DNA of 41,924 nucleotides from positions 1 to 41,924 of the forward strand of contig NZ_JAJAUZ010000060.1 of assembly GCF_020532645.1 (NCBI RefSeq), given 5' to 3'. Numbering within the stretch: the first letter of the stretch is position 1; the number at the start of each line of letters is the position of its first letter. The translations under genes were made by a program, and so were the position numbers. Positions 1-8,358 of the stretch are shown here, in pieces. The notes below the pieces were generated by a model that did no database searches, was not told the origin of the DNA, and saw only the letters and a list, made by a program, of their open reading frames with translations. The DNA is from Streptomyces bambusae (lineage in GTDB: Bacteria > Actinomycetota > Actinomycetes > Streptomycetales > Streptomycetaceae).

Positions 1-33
1 CCCGGTGCCCGGCGCCGGCCGGGTTGCAGTTCT

Positions 34-75
34 GGGGGCTCCGCCCCAAACCCCGCTCCTCAAACGCCGGAGGGG
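34..75. repeat. Intergenic palindromic element (Streptomyces REP-like)
   Basis: Two adjacent short stem-loops are visible: GGGGC (35-39) pairs with GCCCC (43-47) across a 3-nt loop, then CCC and CTCC (52-59, one bulged G) pair with GGAGGGG (69-75) around the loop TCAAACGCC. The phrase CTCAAACGCCGGAGGGGCTGGATTTT resembles an element I know to be scattered between genes in many Streptomyces genomes; that recognition is from memory, not a search. It sits downstream of the esterase gene on the opposite strand. Confidence 0.6.
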
Positions 76-375
76 CTGGATTTTGCCCTGCCCGTTGGGC
101 AACCGGTCCGGGCGGGCTGGATTTTGCCCCCGCCCGGTGGGCGACCGGTCCGGGCGGGGTGGAGGGCGGGGTGGAGTTCCCCCACCCGGTGGGCGACCGG
201 TCCCGGCAGGGTGGGTGGCCCAGCCTGGTGTGCAGCTCCGGCAGAGCGGGTTAGCCCGCCTGGTGTGCAGCCGGACCCGGGAGGGTGGACGGGCCCGCGT
301 GGCGGGAAGGCGGAACCGGGAGGGCGGGTGGGCCCGACTGGCGGGCCGCCGGATCCGGCCAGGTGGGTGGCTCCC
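75..375. repeat. Decaying tandem array of about 40-bp GC-rich units
   Basis: About eight imperfect units follow the palindromic element head to tail: 75-115, 116-157, a short remnant 158-169, 170-209, 210-249, 250-284, 285-323, 324-362 and the start of another. Units open with G-C/G-TGG, carry a GCCC...GGGC dyad in the middle and end in CCGG plus a GGG-rich tail. Units 1-3 share the core GGGCRACCGGTCC; units 4-5 share CCTGGTGTGCAGC; units 6-7 share ACTGGCGGG-like cores. Reading frames through the array have no codon bias expected of a gene, so I treat 1-447 as noncoding. Confidence 0.65.
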
Positions 376-447
376 TTACGGCGGGGAGGCGGTCGAGAGC
401 GGGGTCGCCCCACCGGCGCGGCGGCCGCGGGTGGCAGACCCCGCGGG

Positions 448-1491
448 TCAGAGCGTGCCGGGCGGGGGCGGCGCGAGGAGGCGGCGGAGCCAGCGCGTGC
501 GGGCCTGCGCCGCGTCACGGCTGACGGCCGCCCGGGGTGCGACCGAGTCGAAGCCGTGGAACGCCCCCGGCCAGACGTGCAGTTCGGCCTGACCCCCGGC
601 CCGCCACAACGCATCCGCGTAAGCCACGTCCTCGTCCCGGAACGTCTCGGCCGCCCCCACGTCGACGTACGCCGGCGGCAGCCCCGACAGATCAACCGCA
701 CGCGCCGGCGCCGCATACGGCGGCAGCTCCTCGTCCCCCCACCGGTCACCCAGCAGCGCCTGCCACGCAGTGGTGTTGGAGGTCCGGTCCCACAGGTCCA
801 CCCCGGCCATCTGCCGGCTGGAGAACGTCACGCCGCGATCGTCCAGCATCGGGCACAGCAGCAGCTGCCCGATCAGCGCCGGCCCGCCCCGGTCCCGCAC
901 CAGCAGGGCCAGCGCCGCCGCCAGCCCGCCGCCCGCGCTCTTCCCGCCGACCACGATCCGGTCCGGGTCCACCCCCAACCGGTCCGCGTTCCCCGCCGCC
1001 CACAGCAGTCCGGCGTAGCAGTCCTCCAACGGCTCCGGATACCGCGCCTGCGGCGCCAGCCGGTACTCCACGGACACGACGGCCAGCCCCAGCGGGAGCG
1101 CCCACTCGCGCAGCACCCCCGGCAGCACCGACCACGCATTCCCGGTGATCATGCCGCCGCCGTGCAGGTAGTACAGCAGCGGCAGCGGCCCGACGGCACC
1201 GGCGGGCCGGGCACTGACCAGCGTCACGTCCGGCGCCCCCGCATGCCCCGGCACCCGGTGCTCCGCCACCTCGAACCGGCCGCCGTCCGCCAACTCCCTC
1301 ACCCCGGGCCGCGGCCGGCGCACGGCATCCCGCTCCTGCACCGCCGCCAGGTTCTCCGGCGTGACCGGCTCCCGCACCTCCTCGTCCAACGCGGCCAGTG
1401 CCGCCCCCAGTTCGGGATCGAAGGCCGGTGGCGGGGGAGTTGGAGGAACTCCTGACACGCCTGTTTTCCCAAACACATGATGGTCAGTCAT
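448..1491 (-). CDS. Alpha/beta hydrolase, HSL-type esterase
   Basis: A 347-residue cytosolic carboxylester hydrolase of the hormone-sensitive-lipase branch (alpha/beta hydrolase fold-3). The oxyanion-hole motif HGGG is near residue 111 and the nucleophile elbow reads GKSAGG, with Ser near 185 (the usual form is GDSAGG). VSVEYRLAP between them is typical of the family, and the catalytic His is in AFHGF near the C-terminus. An ATG at 1491 is taken as the start; an in-frame TTG at 1503 would add four residues and neither has a clear Shine-Dalgarno. The neighbouring serpin gene is divergent. Substrate is unknown: ester, lactone or drug hydrolysis are all possible. Confidence 0.9.
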   Translation of the reverse strand: MTDHHVFGKTGVSGVPPTPPPPAFDPELGAALAALDEEVREPVTPENLAAVQERDAVRRPRPGVRELADGGRFEVAEHRVPGHAGAPDVTLVSARPAGAVGPLPLLYYLHGGGMITGNAWSVLPGVLREWALPLGLAVVSVEYRLAPQARYPEPLEDCYAGLLWAAGNADRLGVDPDRIVVGGKSAGGGLAAALALLVRDRGGPALIGQLLLCPMLDDRGVTFSSRQMAGVDLWDRTSNTTAWQALLGDRWGDEELPPYAAPARAVDLSGLPPAYVDVGAAETFRDEDVAYADALWRAGGQAELHVWPGAFHGFDSVAPRAAVSRDAAQARTRWLRRLLAPPPPGTL

Positions 1492-1595
1492 GATCGCAGT
1501 CAACCACCGCGCCCGTCCGCACGCACCGCACCGTGCACGGCCACCCGACGGCCGGTGATCAGCCGGTGATCAGCAGGTGATCAAAGGAGATGCCC

Positions 1596-2852
1596 GTGAG
1601 CCCGCCGGTGCGTACCCTCCCCGGAATGAGAGATGCGACGGTACGCGCGGTCAACGGCCTCACGGCACACTGGGCCGGAGCGGCAGTGACCGGCGAGCAG
1701 GGCACGGTACTCACGGCCGCCGGGGTCTGGCCCCTGCTTGCCCTCCTCGCCGACGGCGCCGGCGGACCGGCCCGCGGCGAACTCGCCGCAGCCGTCGGCC
1801 TCCCGGCGGACGGCGCGGCAACCGCCGCCGGCGACTTCCTCGCCGGTCTCGGCCGCGTCCCCGGCCTGGTCACCGCCACCGGGCTCTGGACCCGCCACGA
1901 CCTGCCGCTGTCGGAAGGCTGGACCGGCCGGCTGCCCGCCGGCACCCGCGGGCAGCTCACCGGCGACGCCGACGCCGACCGCACCACCCTCGACGAGTGG
2001 GCGGTACGGCAGACCGGCGGACTGGTCGACCACATGCCGGTGCCGCTCGACACGGACCCGCCCATGGTCCTGGCCTCGGCCCTCGCCCTGCGGCTGAAGT
2101 GGATACGCCCCTTCCACCCGGTGCCGCAGGACTTCACCGAAGGACCGTGGGCCGGGCAGGAAGCCCTGGGCCTGGTCCGCAGCACAGCCCTCCTCGACCG
2201 GGTGCGGGTCGCCGAAACGGCCACCGGCCCGGTCACCCTGCTGGAGGTGGTCGGCGCCGGCGGGGTCGACGTCCACCTCGTGCTCGGCGAACCGCACGCC
2301 CGCCCGGGGGAGGTGCTGGACGGCGGCATCGCCGCCGTGACCCGCGCCGTCCCCTCGGTCGACGGCCGCGCCCTGCCCGAGGGCACGCCCGGCCCCGGCC
2401 TCCACATCGGCACCCGCCTGTCGTACGACCGCGAACCCCGACTGGACGTCGGCACGGTCGCCTTCTCCGTCACCGGCACCCACGACCTGCTGGCCCACCG
2501 CCGCCTGTTCGGCCTGGAGACGGCCACCGACAGCCGCTTCGGCCACTTCCCGGACATCAGCAGCCACCCGCTCGCCGTCGGCTCGGCCCGGCAGTCCGCC
2601 GTCGCCCGCTTCGACGCCGAGGGCTTCGAGGCGTCCGCCGTCACCGCGATCGGCATGGCGGCGGGCTGCGGCCTCCCCGCCCGCGTGATGTACCGGACGC
2701 GCCACATCCGGGCCTTGTTCGACCGCCCGTTCGGCTTCCTCGCCGTCCACCGCACCTCCCGTCTCGTCCTCGCCGCCGGCTGGGTCGCCGAGCCGCTGCC
2801 GTGCCCGGAGGACGACTGGGGGTACGACTCGGACGAGGAGGACGACTTCTAG
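1596..2852 (+). CDS. Serpin-family protein
   Basis: A 418-residue protein with serpin landmarks: LKWIRPF aligning with the W..PF breach segment, a hinge-like stretch AEGFEASAVTA, and the C-terminal signature FDRPFGFLAVHRTSRLVLAAGWVAEP-type ending. Serpins trap serine or cysteine proteases by inserting the reactive loop into a beta sheet. There is no signal peptide, so it should be cytosolic. The P14-equivalent residue reads Phe where inhibitory serpins have a small residue, which may hamper insertion. The tail after the fold is very acidic (EDDWGYDSDEEDDF). AAAGGAG (1583-1589) abuts ATG 1590 but is ideally spaced for GTG 1596, so I prefer GTG 1596; ATG 1626 is a further alternative. Confidence 0.85.
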   Translation: MSPPVRTLPGMRDATVRAVNGLTAHWAGAAVTGEQGTVLTAAGVWPLLALLADGAGGPARGELAAAVGLPADGAATAAGDFLAGLGRVPGLVTATGLWTRHDLPLSEGWTGRLPAGTRGQLTGDADADRTTLDEWAVRQTGGLVDHMPVPLDTDPPMVLASALALRLKWIRPFHPVPQDFTEGPWAGQEALGLVRSTALLDRVRVAETATGPVTLLEVVGAGGVDVHLVLGEPHARPGEVLDGGIAAVTRAVPSVDGRALPEGTPGPGLHIGTRLSYDREPRLDVGTVAFSVTGTHDLLAHRRLFGLETATDSRFGHFPDISSHPLAVGSARQSAVARFDAEGFEASAVTAIGMAAGCGLPARVMYRTRHIRALFDRPFGFLAVHRTSRLVLAAGWVAEPLPCPEDDWGYDSDEEDDF

Positions 2853-3234
2853 GGTCCGATCCGGAACGCAGCCCCTGAGGCGGTCCCCTGTCGTCGCCAT
2901 CGGCCGGTTGCTACCGGCACGTAGCGTGGCCGGGACCAAAGGCCGTCGCCACTCGGGGCCAACGGATGTGGCCGGGGCGCGCGGCCGCCGGAACACTGGG
3001 GGAGTGCCGGGACCTCCCGGCCGCCCCTGAACCGAACGGATCCGGGCCCCGGAGCGAAGCCGCGCTCCGGGGCCCGTCCGTGCGCAGCGGTGCCCAGGCC
3101 GGACGGTGCCGTCCGGGCGGGGCGCCGCCGCGTACCGCAGTGCATCGGCACGGCGTCCGTACGCCCCCAGCCGTGCCGCGTACCGCCGCGCAGCCGAAGC
3201 GTCCGTCCACCTTCCGACCCCCCTGGAGACCGTC
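2853..3234. other. Intergenic region, no gene seen
   Basis: About 380 bases between the serpin gene and the aldolase-like gene. It holds the strong hairpin described separately and a small dyad GCTAC...GTAGC (2910-2925). Open frames across it lack coding bias and a ribosome binding site, so no gene is called. Confidence 0.6.
3044..3075 (+). terminator. Hairpin terminator
   Basis: GGGCCCCGGAGC (3044-3055) pairs perfectly with GCTCCGGGGCCC (3064-3075) around an 8-nt loop. There is no T tract, as usual for Streptomyces terminators. It lies about 190 bases after the serpin stop codon and about 160 before the aldolase-like start, so it probably separates the two transcripts. Confidence 0.65.
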
Positions 3235-3960
3235 GTGCCGACCGCCCTGACCGCGCCGATCGCCGCGGGACACCGACCCCCGACCCGCGGCGGCCGTGCG
3301 CCGTCCTGCGACAACGTTGTCAGAGAGGGCCACTCCGCGCAGGCCCTCCGTGGCGCCCTCCGCGAGAGCCGTCTCATCGGCATCGTGCGCGGCCGGGACG
3401 CCGACGCGGCCTTCCGGACGGTCCTCACCCTGGTCGAGCACGGTCTCGACCTCGTCGAGGTGTCGCTCAGCGGGGCCGACGCCCTGGACGTCATCCACCG
3501 CGCCCGGCAGGCCCTCGGGGTCCGGGCCTGGCTCGGCGCGGGTGCCGTCACCACCGCCGGGGACGTCCACCGGGCCGCCGACGCGGGCGCGAACTTCATC
3601 GTGACCACGGGCGCCGGAACCGCGCTGACCGAGGCGGTCCGCCGCCGCGTTCCCGTGCTCGCAGGCGCCAGCACCCCCGAGGAGATCCGGCGCGCCGACA
3701 CCGCCGGCGCCACCGCCCTGCGCGTCGTCCCGGGTTCCGTGGGCGGGGCCTCCTACCTGCGGTCCCTGCGCGGCCGGTTCCCCCGCCTGTGCCTGGTCCC
3801 GTCCGGCGCGGCGACCGCGGCCGAAGCCGCCGCGTTCCTCGATGCCGGGGCGTGCGCGGTCGGCGCCGGCCGCATCCTCACCGGCGACGCGGCCGATGGC
3901 GGCGACCTGCACGCACTGCGCAGCCAGGTCGCGCGGTTCCGAGCGGAGTGCGCGGCATGA
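3235..3960 (+). CDS. KDPG/KHG aldolase-fold protein lacking the Schiff-base lysine
   Basis: A 241-residue protein that reads through the class I KDPG aldolase fold (ESRLIGIVRG, LVEVSLSG, GAGAVTT, GANFIVTTGAG, GASTPEEI, ALRVVPGS, LVPSGA, VGAGRI). Compared by eye with E. coli Eda, the catalytic Lys133 (KFFPA) is Arg here (RVVPG); Arg49, Thr73, Pro94 and Thr161 also appear replaced by Ser, Ala, Thr and Ser, while Glu45 is kept. Aldol cleavage by the usual mechanism is therefore unlikely. GTG 3235 is chosen because GGAG (3225-3228) precedes it by 6 nt; it leaves an N-terminal extension of about 35 residues. The stop overlaps the next gene's ATG (ATGA), so the pair is translationally coupled. The frame is open with strong coding bias, which argues against random decay. 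Confidence 0.8.
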   Translation: MPTALTAPIAAGHRPPTRGGRAPSCDNVVREGHSAQALRGALRESRLIGIVRGRDADAAFRTVLTLVEHGLDLVEVSLSGADALDVIHRARQALGVRAWLGAGAVTTAGDVHRAADAGANFIVTTGAGTALTEAVRRRVPVLAGASTPEEIRRADTAGATALRVVPGSVGGASYLRSLRGRFPRLCLVPSGAATAAEAAAFLDAGACAVGAGRILTGDAADGGDLHALRSQVARFRAECAA

Positions 3961-4790
3961 GCGTGTTCATGTTCGGCCCCGCCGAGTCCGACGTGGCCCG
4001 GCGGCTCGCCCGGCACGGCCGACCCGTCGTGTGGGCGGGTGCCGTCGGGAACGACGAGCTGGGGGAGGCCCACCTGGCCGCCCTGGCCGCCGCCGGTGTG
4101 GACGTGTCGTACGCACAGCGCGACCCCCGCGCCGCCACCGGCGCGGCGGCCGTCCGCATCCTGTCCTGTGCCCTGCACGCGGCGTTCGTGGCGACCGGGC
4201 CGCGGGTCCTCTACCTGACCGGCGTCACGCCCGCGTTGGGCCGGCAGGCGCGCTCGGCCGCCCGGCTGGCGCTCCAACTCGCCGCCGAGCACTCGGCGCT
4301 CGTCGTTGTGGACGTCCACCACCGCCCCCACCTGTGGTCTTCGGACGAGGCCAGGACCGTGCTGTCGGAGTGGGCCCCGCACGCCGACGTATTGCTCGCC
4401 ACCCACCGGGAGCTGGCCCTCTGCCTGCCGGACCCGCCGGGCGGCACGGACGCCGGCGCCGCGGACGCCAACGCCACGGACGCCGGCGGCACCGACGTCC
4501 AGATCAAGGAGCTGCTCGCCCTGGGCCCCGGTGAAGTCGTGCTGAAGGCCGCCGCCCCGCACCCCGTGCCCGCCGACGGCGCACCGCACACCGCCACTTC
4601 GCACGCCGCCACTTCGCACACCGTCACCTCCTACACCGACGACGGGCCGACCGCTGCCCTGCCCCTCGGAACGCCGGCCGCAACGCCCGACGACGACACG
4701 TTCGCGGCCGGCTACCTGGCGGGCCTCCTCGACGGCCTGCCCGCCGCCGCCCGCCTGGCCCGTGCGGCCGGGCATCCGCCGCGCCCCTGA
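3957..4790 (+). CDS. PfkB-type sugar kinase-like protein, shortened and altered
   Basis: A 277-residue protein with PfkB-family landmarks: FGPAESDVARRLARHG (cf. GGAEANVAxGLARLG), GAVGNDELG, AAAGVDVS, TGAAAV, and near the C-terminus PDDDTFAAGYLAGLL. The family is normally about 310 residues; here the first 25 or so residues including the first strand are missing. The anion-hole GAGD motif reads PDDD, keeping the catalytic Asp but not the glycines. Two low-complexity inserts (TDAGAADANATDAGG and a Thr/Ser/His-rich run) interrupt the C-terminal half. By context it would be the KDG-kinase partner of the overlapping aldolase-like gene, but activity is doubtful. Confidence 0.75.
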   Translation: MSVFMFGPAESDVARRLARHGRPVVWAGAVGNDELGEAHLAALAAAGVDVSYAQRDPRAATGAAAVRILSCALHAAFVATGPRVLYLTGVTPALGRQARSAARLALQLAAEHSALVVVDVHHRPHLWSSDEARTVLSEWAPHADVLLATHRELALCLPDPPGGTDAGAADANATDAGGTDVQIKELLALGPGEVVLKAAAPHPVPADGAPHTATSHAATSHTVTSYTDDGPTAALPLGTPAATPDDDTFAAGYLAGLLDGLPAAARLARAAGHPPRP

Positions 4791-4889
4791 CGGGGCCGCC
4801 GCCCCGCCCCGGGGTACTGTTCCGGCATGGCATCCGCACGCGCGACCGGACCGACGGGCTTCGGCTAGCCCGCCAGGAGATCCCTGGCG

Positions 4890-5303
4890 GTGGCTGCGAA
4901 CGGAGTCCCCGTGGCACGCACCGCCCGTCACCGTCCCCCGACCGCCCCTCGCCGAAAAGATGTTGACGATTCGTCAGGAAACCCCTGGCATCACGTGGTC
5001 CTGTACGACCTCCGGTACAGCGCGGCCGACCTCGGCGAGGCGGCCCGCGCCTCCCGCAGGCCGCAGCCGCGCCGCATCCGCCGCACGGTGGCCGTCTACG
5101 CGTTCCCGCGCTACGCCCAGGACCGCTCGGTCGCCGAGTCCTCCACCCGGGCGGAACGCCGCGAGCGGCAGCGGCTGCGCACCCGTACGGGCCTGCTGCT
5201 CCGCCTCCTGCACTCCGCCCCGCCCGCCCGCGCCGCCGCCCTCGCCGGCCTGGTCGACGTGGCACCGGCACGGCACCGGCGCAGCTCGCTCTGGTTGGCG
5301 TGA
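4890..5303 (+). CDS. Small basic protein of unknown function
   Basis: A 137-residue Arg-rich protein; I do not recognise a family. Coding bias is weak at the 5' end but strong from about 5000 on (VLYDLRYSAADLGEAARASRR onward). GTG 4890 follows AGGAGA (4875-4880) by 9 nt and GTG 4911 follows GGAG (4902-4905) by 5 nt; either could be the start. A central helix-prone segment (TRAERRERQRLRTRTGLLLRLLHSAP) is basic then hydrophobic. It follows the kinase-like gene by 100 bases on the same strand. Confidence 0.55.
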   Translation: MAANGVPVARTARHRPPTAPRRKDVDDSSGNPWHHVVLYDLRYSAADLGEAARASRRPQPRRIRRTVAVYAFPRYAQDRSVAESSTRAERRERQRLRTRTGLLLRLLHSAPPARAAALAGLVDVAPARHRRSSLWLA

Positions 5304-5327
5304 CCGGAACGCCACCCCGGGCCGGGC

Positions 5328-5654
5328 TCAGGCCGTCATCACCAGCCATGCGACCGCCAGGGAGGCGGCGTAGAGGAGGGCGCCCGCCGGCAGGAACGGC
5401 CACGGTGTGGCACCCCGGCGGGCCGCCCGCAGGCCCAGGCCGAAGCAGCAGAGCAGGGCGGCGGCCAGCCCGGCCCAGGGGAGGGCCCACAGGGTGAGCA
5501 GCCCGGCCCCGGTGCAGCGGAGGGCCGGGCGGGCCGGTCCACAGCTGTCGGTGGCGAAGATCGAAACGTACAGGGCGAGGGTGTTGACGAAGACGGCCAG
5601 GGCCGTGAGCGCGCTGACCGTGACCCCGTAACCGGCCGTCGACTTCTGGTTCAT
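5328..5654 (-). CDS. Small integral membrane protein
   Basis: A 108-residue protein with three hydrophobic segments: about residues 10-33, 47-76 and 84-107. Two short Arg-rich turns (RAARRG) suggest inside loops. No domain recognised. ATG 5654 is used; GTG 5660 would add two residues. It faces the small basic protein gene tail to tail and is divergent from the acetyltransferase. Confidence 0.7.
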   Translation of the reverse strand: MNQKSTAGYGVTVSALTALAVFVNTLALYVSIFATDSCGPARPALRCTGAGLLTLWALPWAGLAAALLCCFGLGLRAARRGATPWPFLPAGALLYAASLAVAWLVMTA

Positions 5655-5788
5655 GTCCACCGACGGTAGGACCCGCGCCCACCGCGGTCCTGAGCACCGG
5701 TACTCAGCCTCCGTGGGTCCGGTCCCCCAGGGGCAACCGGGCTGTGGAACAAAGCAGTTGTGCCCGTGCGGCCTCGCCGACTACAACG

Positions 5789-6331
5789 ATGCGCGTGATC
5801 CGAGGAACCAGAACGGTCCTGCGCGCCCGCCGCGACGAAGACCTGCCCGTGCTCCACCGCGAGCTGTACGACGACGTGGCCACCCGGTCCCGGGCCGACT
5901 CCCGGCCCTGGCGGCCGCTGCCCGCCACCGGCCCCGAGGCCCCCTACTCCGCCGCCGGCCCGGGTGAGGACGTCGTCCTGTTCTCCGCGGTCGACGCGGA
6001 GAGCGGCGAGCTGGTCGGCGAGGCGCTGCTGTGGGGGATCGACACCTACAACCGGCTGGCCCACCTCGGCATCTCCCTGCGGCCGGACTGCCGGGGCACC
6101 GGCCGCGGCACGGAGATCGTCGGGCTGCTGTGCCACTACGGGTTCACCGTGCGCGGCCTGCACCGCCTCCAGCTGGAGACCCTCGCCGGCAACATCCCGA
6201 TGATCACCGCCGCCGAGAAGTCCGGCTTCACGGTCGAGGGCCGCCTGCGCCGCTCCGCATGGGTCAGCGGCACCTTCGAGGACGAGGTCGTCCTCGGGCT
6301 CCTGGCCGCGGACTGGCTCCCGCACTCCTGA
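5789..6331 (+). CDS. GNAT-family N-acetyltransferase
   Basis: A 180-residue acetyl-CoA-dependent acetyltransferase of the RimJ/RimL type. Visible features are LRARRDEDLPVLHREL at the N-terminus, HLGISLRPDCRGTGRGTEIV (the acetyl-CoA binding R/Q-x-x-G-x-G/A motif), and LETLAGNIPMITAAEKSGFTVEGRLRRSAW, the typical C-terminal half with E-Ax-N-x-x-x-AEK-x-GF. It is a stand-alone domain. ATG 5789 is chosen because it begins directly with the family N-terminus; no strong Shine-Dalgarno is seen. Substrate may be a protein N-terminus or a small amine; context does not say. Confidence 0.9.
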   Translation: MRVIRGTRTVLRARRDEDLPVLHRELYDDVATRSRADSRPWRPLPATGPEAPYSAAGPGEDVVLFSAVDAESGELVGEALLWGIDTYNRLAHLGISLRPDCRGTGRGTEIVGLLCHYGFTVRGLHRLQLETLAGNIPMITAAEKSGFTVEGRLRRSAWVSGTFEDEVVLGLLAADWLPHS

Positions 6332-6335
6332 CCGG

Positions 6336-6380
6336 CACCGCACCCTGCCCCACCGCACCCTGCCCCACCGCACCCGTCCC
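6336..6380. repeat. 15-bp tandem repeat, three copies
   Basis: CACCGCACCCTGCCC occurs at 6336-6350 and 6351-6365, followed by a third copy with two changed bases (6366-6380). It starts five bases after the acetyltransferase stop codon and ends three bases before the AT-rich box of the ABC-F promoter. Confidence 0.8.
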
Positions 6381-6383
6381 CGG

Positions 6384-6421
6384 ATAAATCGGGCGATCCG
6401 AGAAGACCCCGCGGCTAGCAT
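6384..6421 (+). promoter_or_regulatory. WblC/WhiB7-type promoter of the ABC-F gene
   Basis: An AT-rich block ATAAAT (6384-6389) is followed by CGG and a -35-like GCGATC (6393-6398), a 17-nt spacer and the -10 TAGCAT (6416-6421). The arrangement AAAT-CGG-(-35) matches the layout known for WhiB7/WblC-activated promoters, where an AT-rich block sits three bases upstream of the -35; in those the -35 is usually TTGA-like, here it is the weaker GCGA. Predicted transcription start is about 6428. The ABC-F target also fits, since such genes are classic WhiB7/WblC regulon members. Confidence 0.6.
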
Positions 6422-6428
6422 GACTCCC

Positions 6429-6473
6429 ATGGCACGAGGCATCTGGTCGCAGAGGACCCGCTCCGCCCGCTGA
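6429..6473 (+). CDS. Leader peptide of the ABC-F gene (MARGIWSQRTRSAR)
   Basis: A 14-residue open frame, ATG 6429 to TGA 6471-6473, starts at or within a base or two of the predicted transcription start, so it would be translated leaderless. An in-frame ATG at 6420 overlaps the -10 box and is probably not transcribed. The peptide is Arg-rich, and its stop lies 38 bases before the first attenuator-type hairpin. Ribosome stalling on such a short frame by an antibiotic is a known way to switch on resistance genes; that it happens here is inferred. Confidence 0.55.
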   Translation: MARGIWSQRTRSAR

Positions 6474-6511
6474 CGGCGGCGCCCCTTCCCTGTCGAATCC
6501 GCGCTCGCCGT

Positions 6512-6568
6512 CCCGGTTCCCGCCGGGCGGCCGCCTCCCGCTGCCCGGCTCCCTGCGAGCTGCGGAGC
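6512..6568 (+). promoter_or_regulatory. Alternative hairpins sequestering the ABC-F ribosome binding site
   Basis: CCGGG(C) at 6523-6528 can pair upstream with CCCGG (6512-6516) or downstream with GCCCGG (6543-6548); the two pairings exclude each other. Further down, GCTCC (6548-6552) pairs with GGAGC (6564-6568), burying the Shine-Dalgarno GGAG of the ABC-F start. The downstream pairing and the sequestering stem share base 6548. This is the layout of a translation attenuator switched by ribosomes stalled on the leader peptide. Pairings were found by eye and not energy-scored. Confidence 0.55.
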
Positions 6569-6572
6569 ACCG

Positions 6573-8267
<1,695 letters not shown>

Positions 8268-8331
8268 TGCGCCCCGGTCCGCCGGACGCGGGCCAGTCAC
8301 ACCCCACGGAACCGCTCCGGCCCCCGTAACC

Positions 8332-8354
8332 GTTCCGGCCCGCCGGGCCGGAGC
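8332..8354. terminator. Bidirectional hairpin terminator
   Basis: TCCGGCCC (8334-8341) pairs with GGGCCGGA (8345-8352) across a GCC loop, extendable by two more pairs. It lies between the converging ABC-F and DUF1275 genes and can serve both. Confidence 0.65.
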
Positions 8355-8358
8355 GGGC

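Noticed and set aside
5..592. Long open frames across the repeat array at the left edge
   Set aside because: They arise from GC-rich repeats without stops, show no codon bias or ribosome binding site and overlap the end of the esterase gene on the other strand.
3100..3234. Longer N-terminus for the aldolase-like protein starting upstream of 3235
   Set aside because: Upstream codons lack bias, and only GTG 3235 has a properly spaced Shine-Dalgarno.
1559..3713. Very long minus-strand open frames opposite the serpin and aldolase genes
   Set aside because: Low-complexity Arg/Ala/Gly translations with third-position bias in the wrong frame; shadows of the plus-strand genes.
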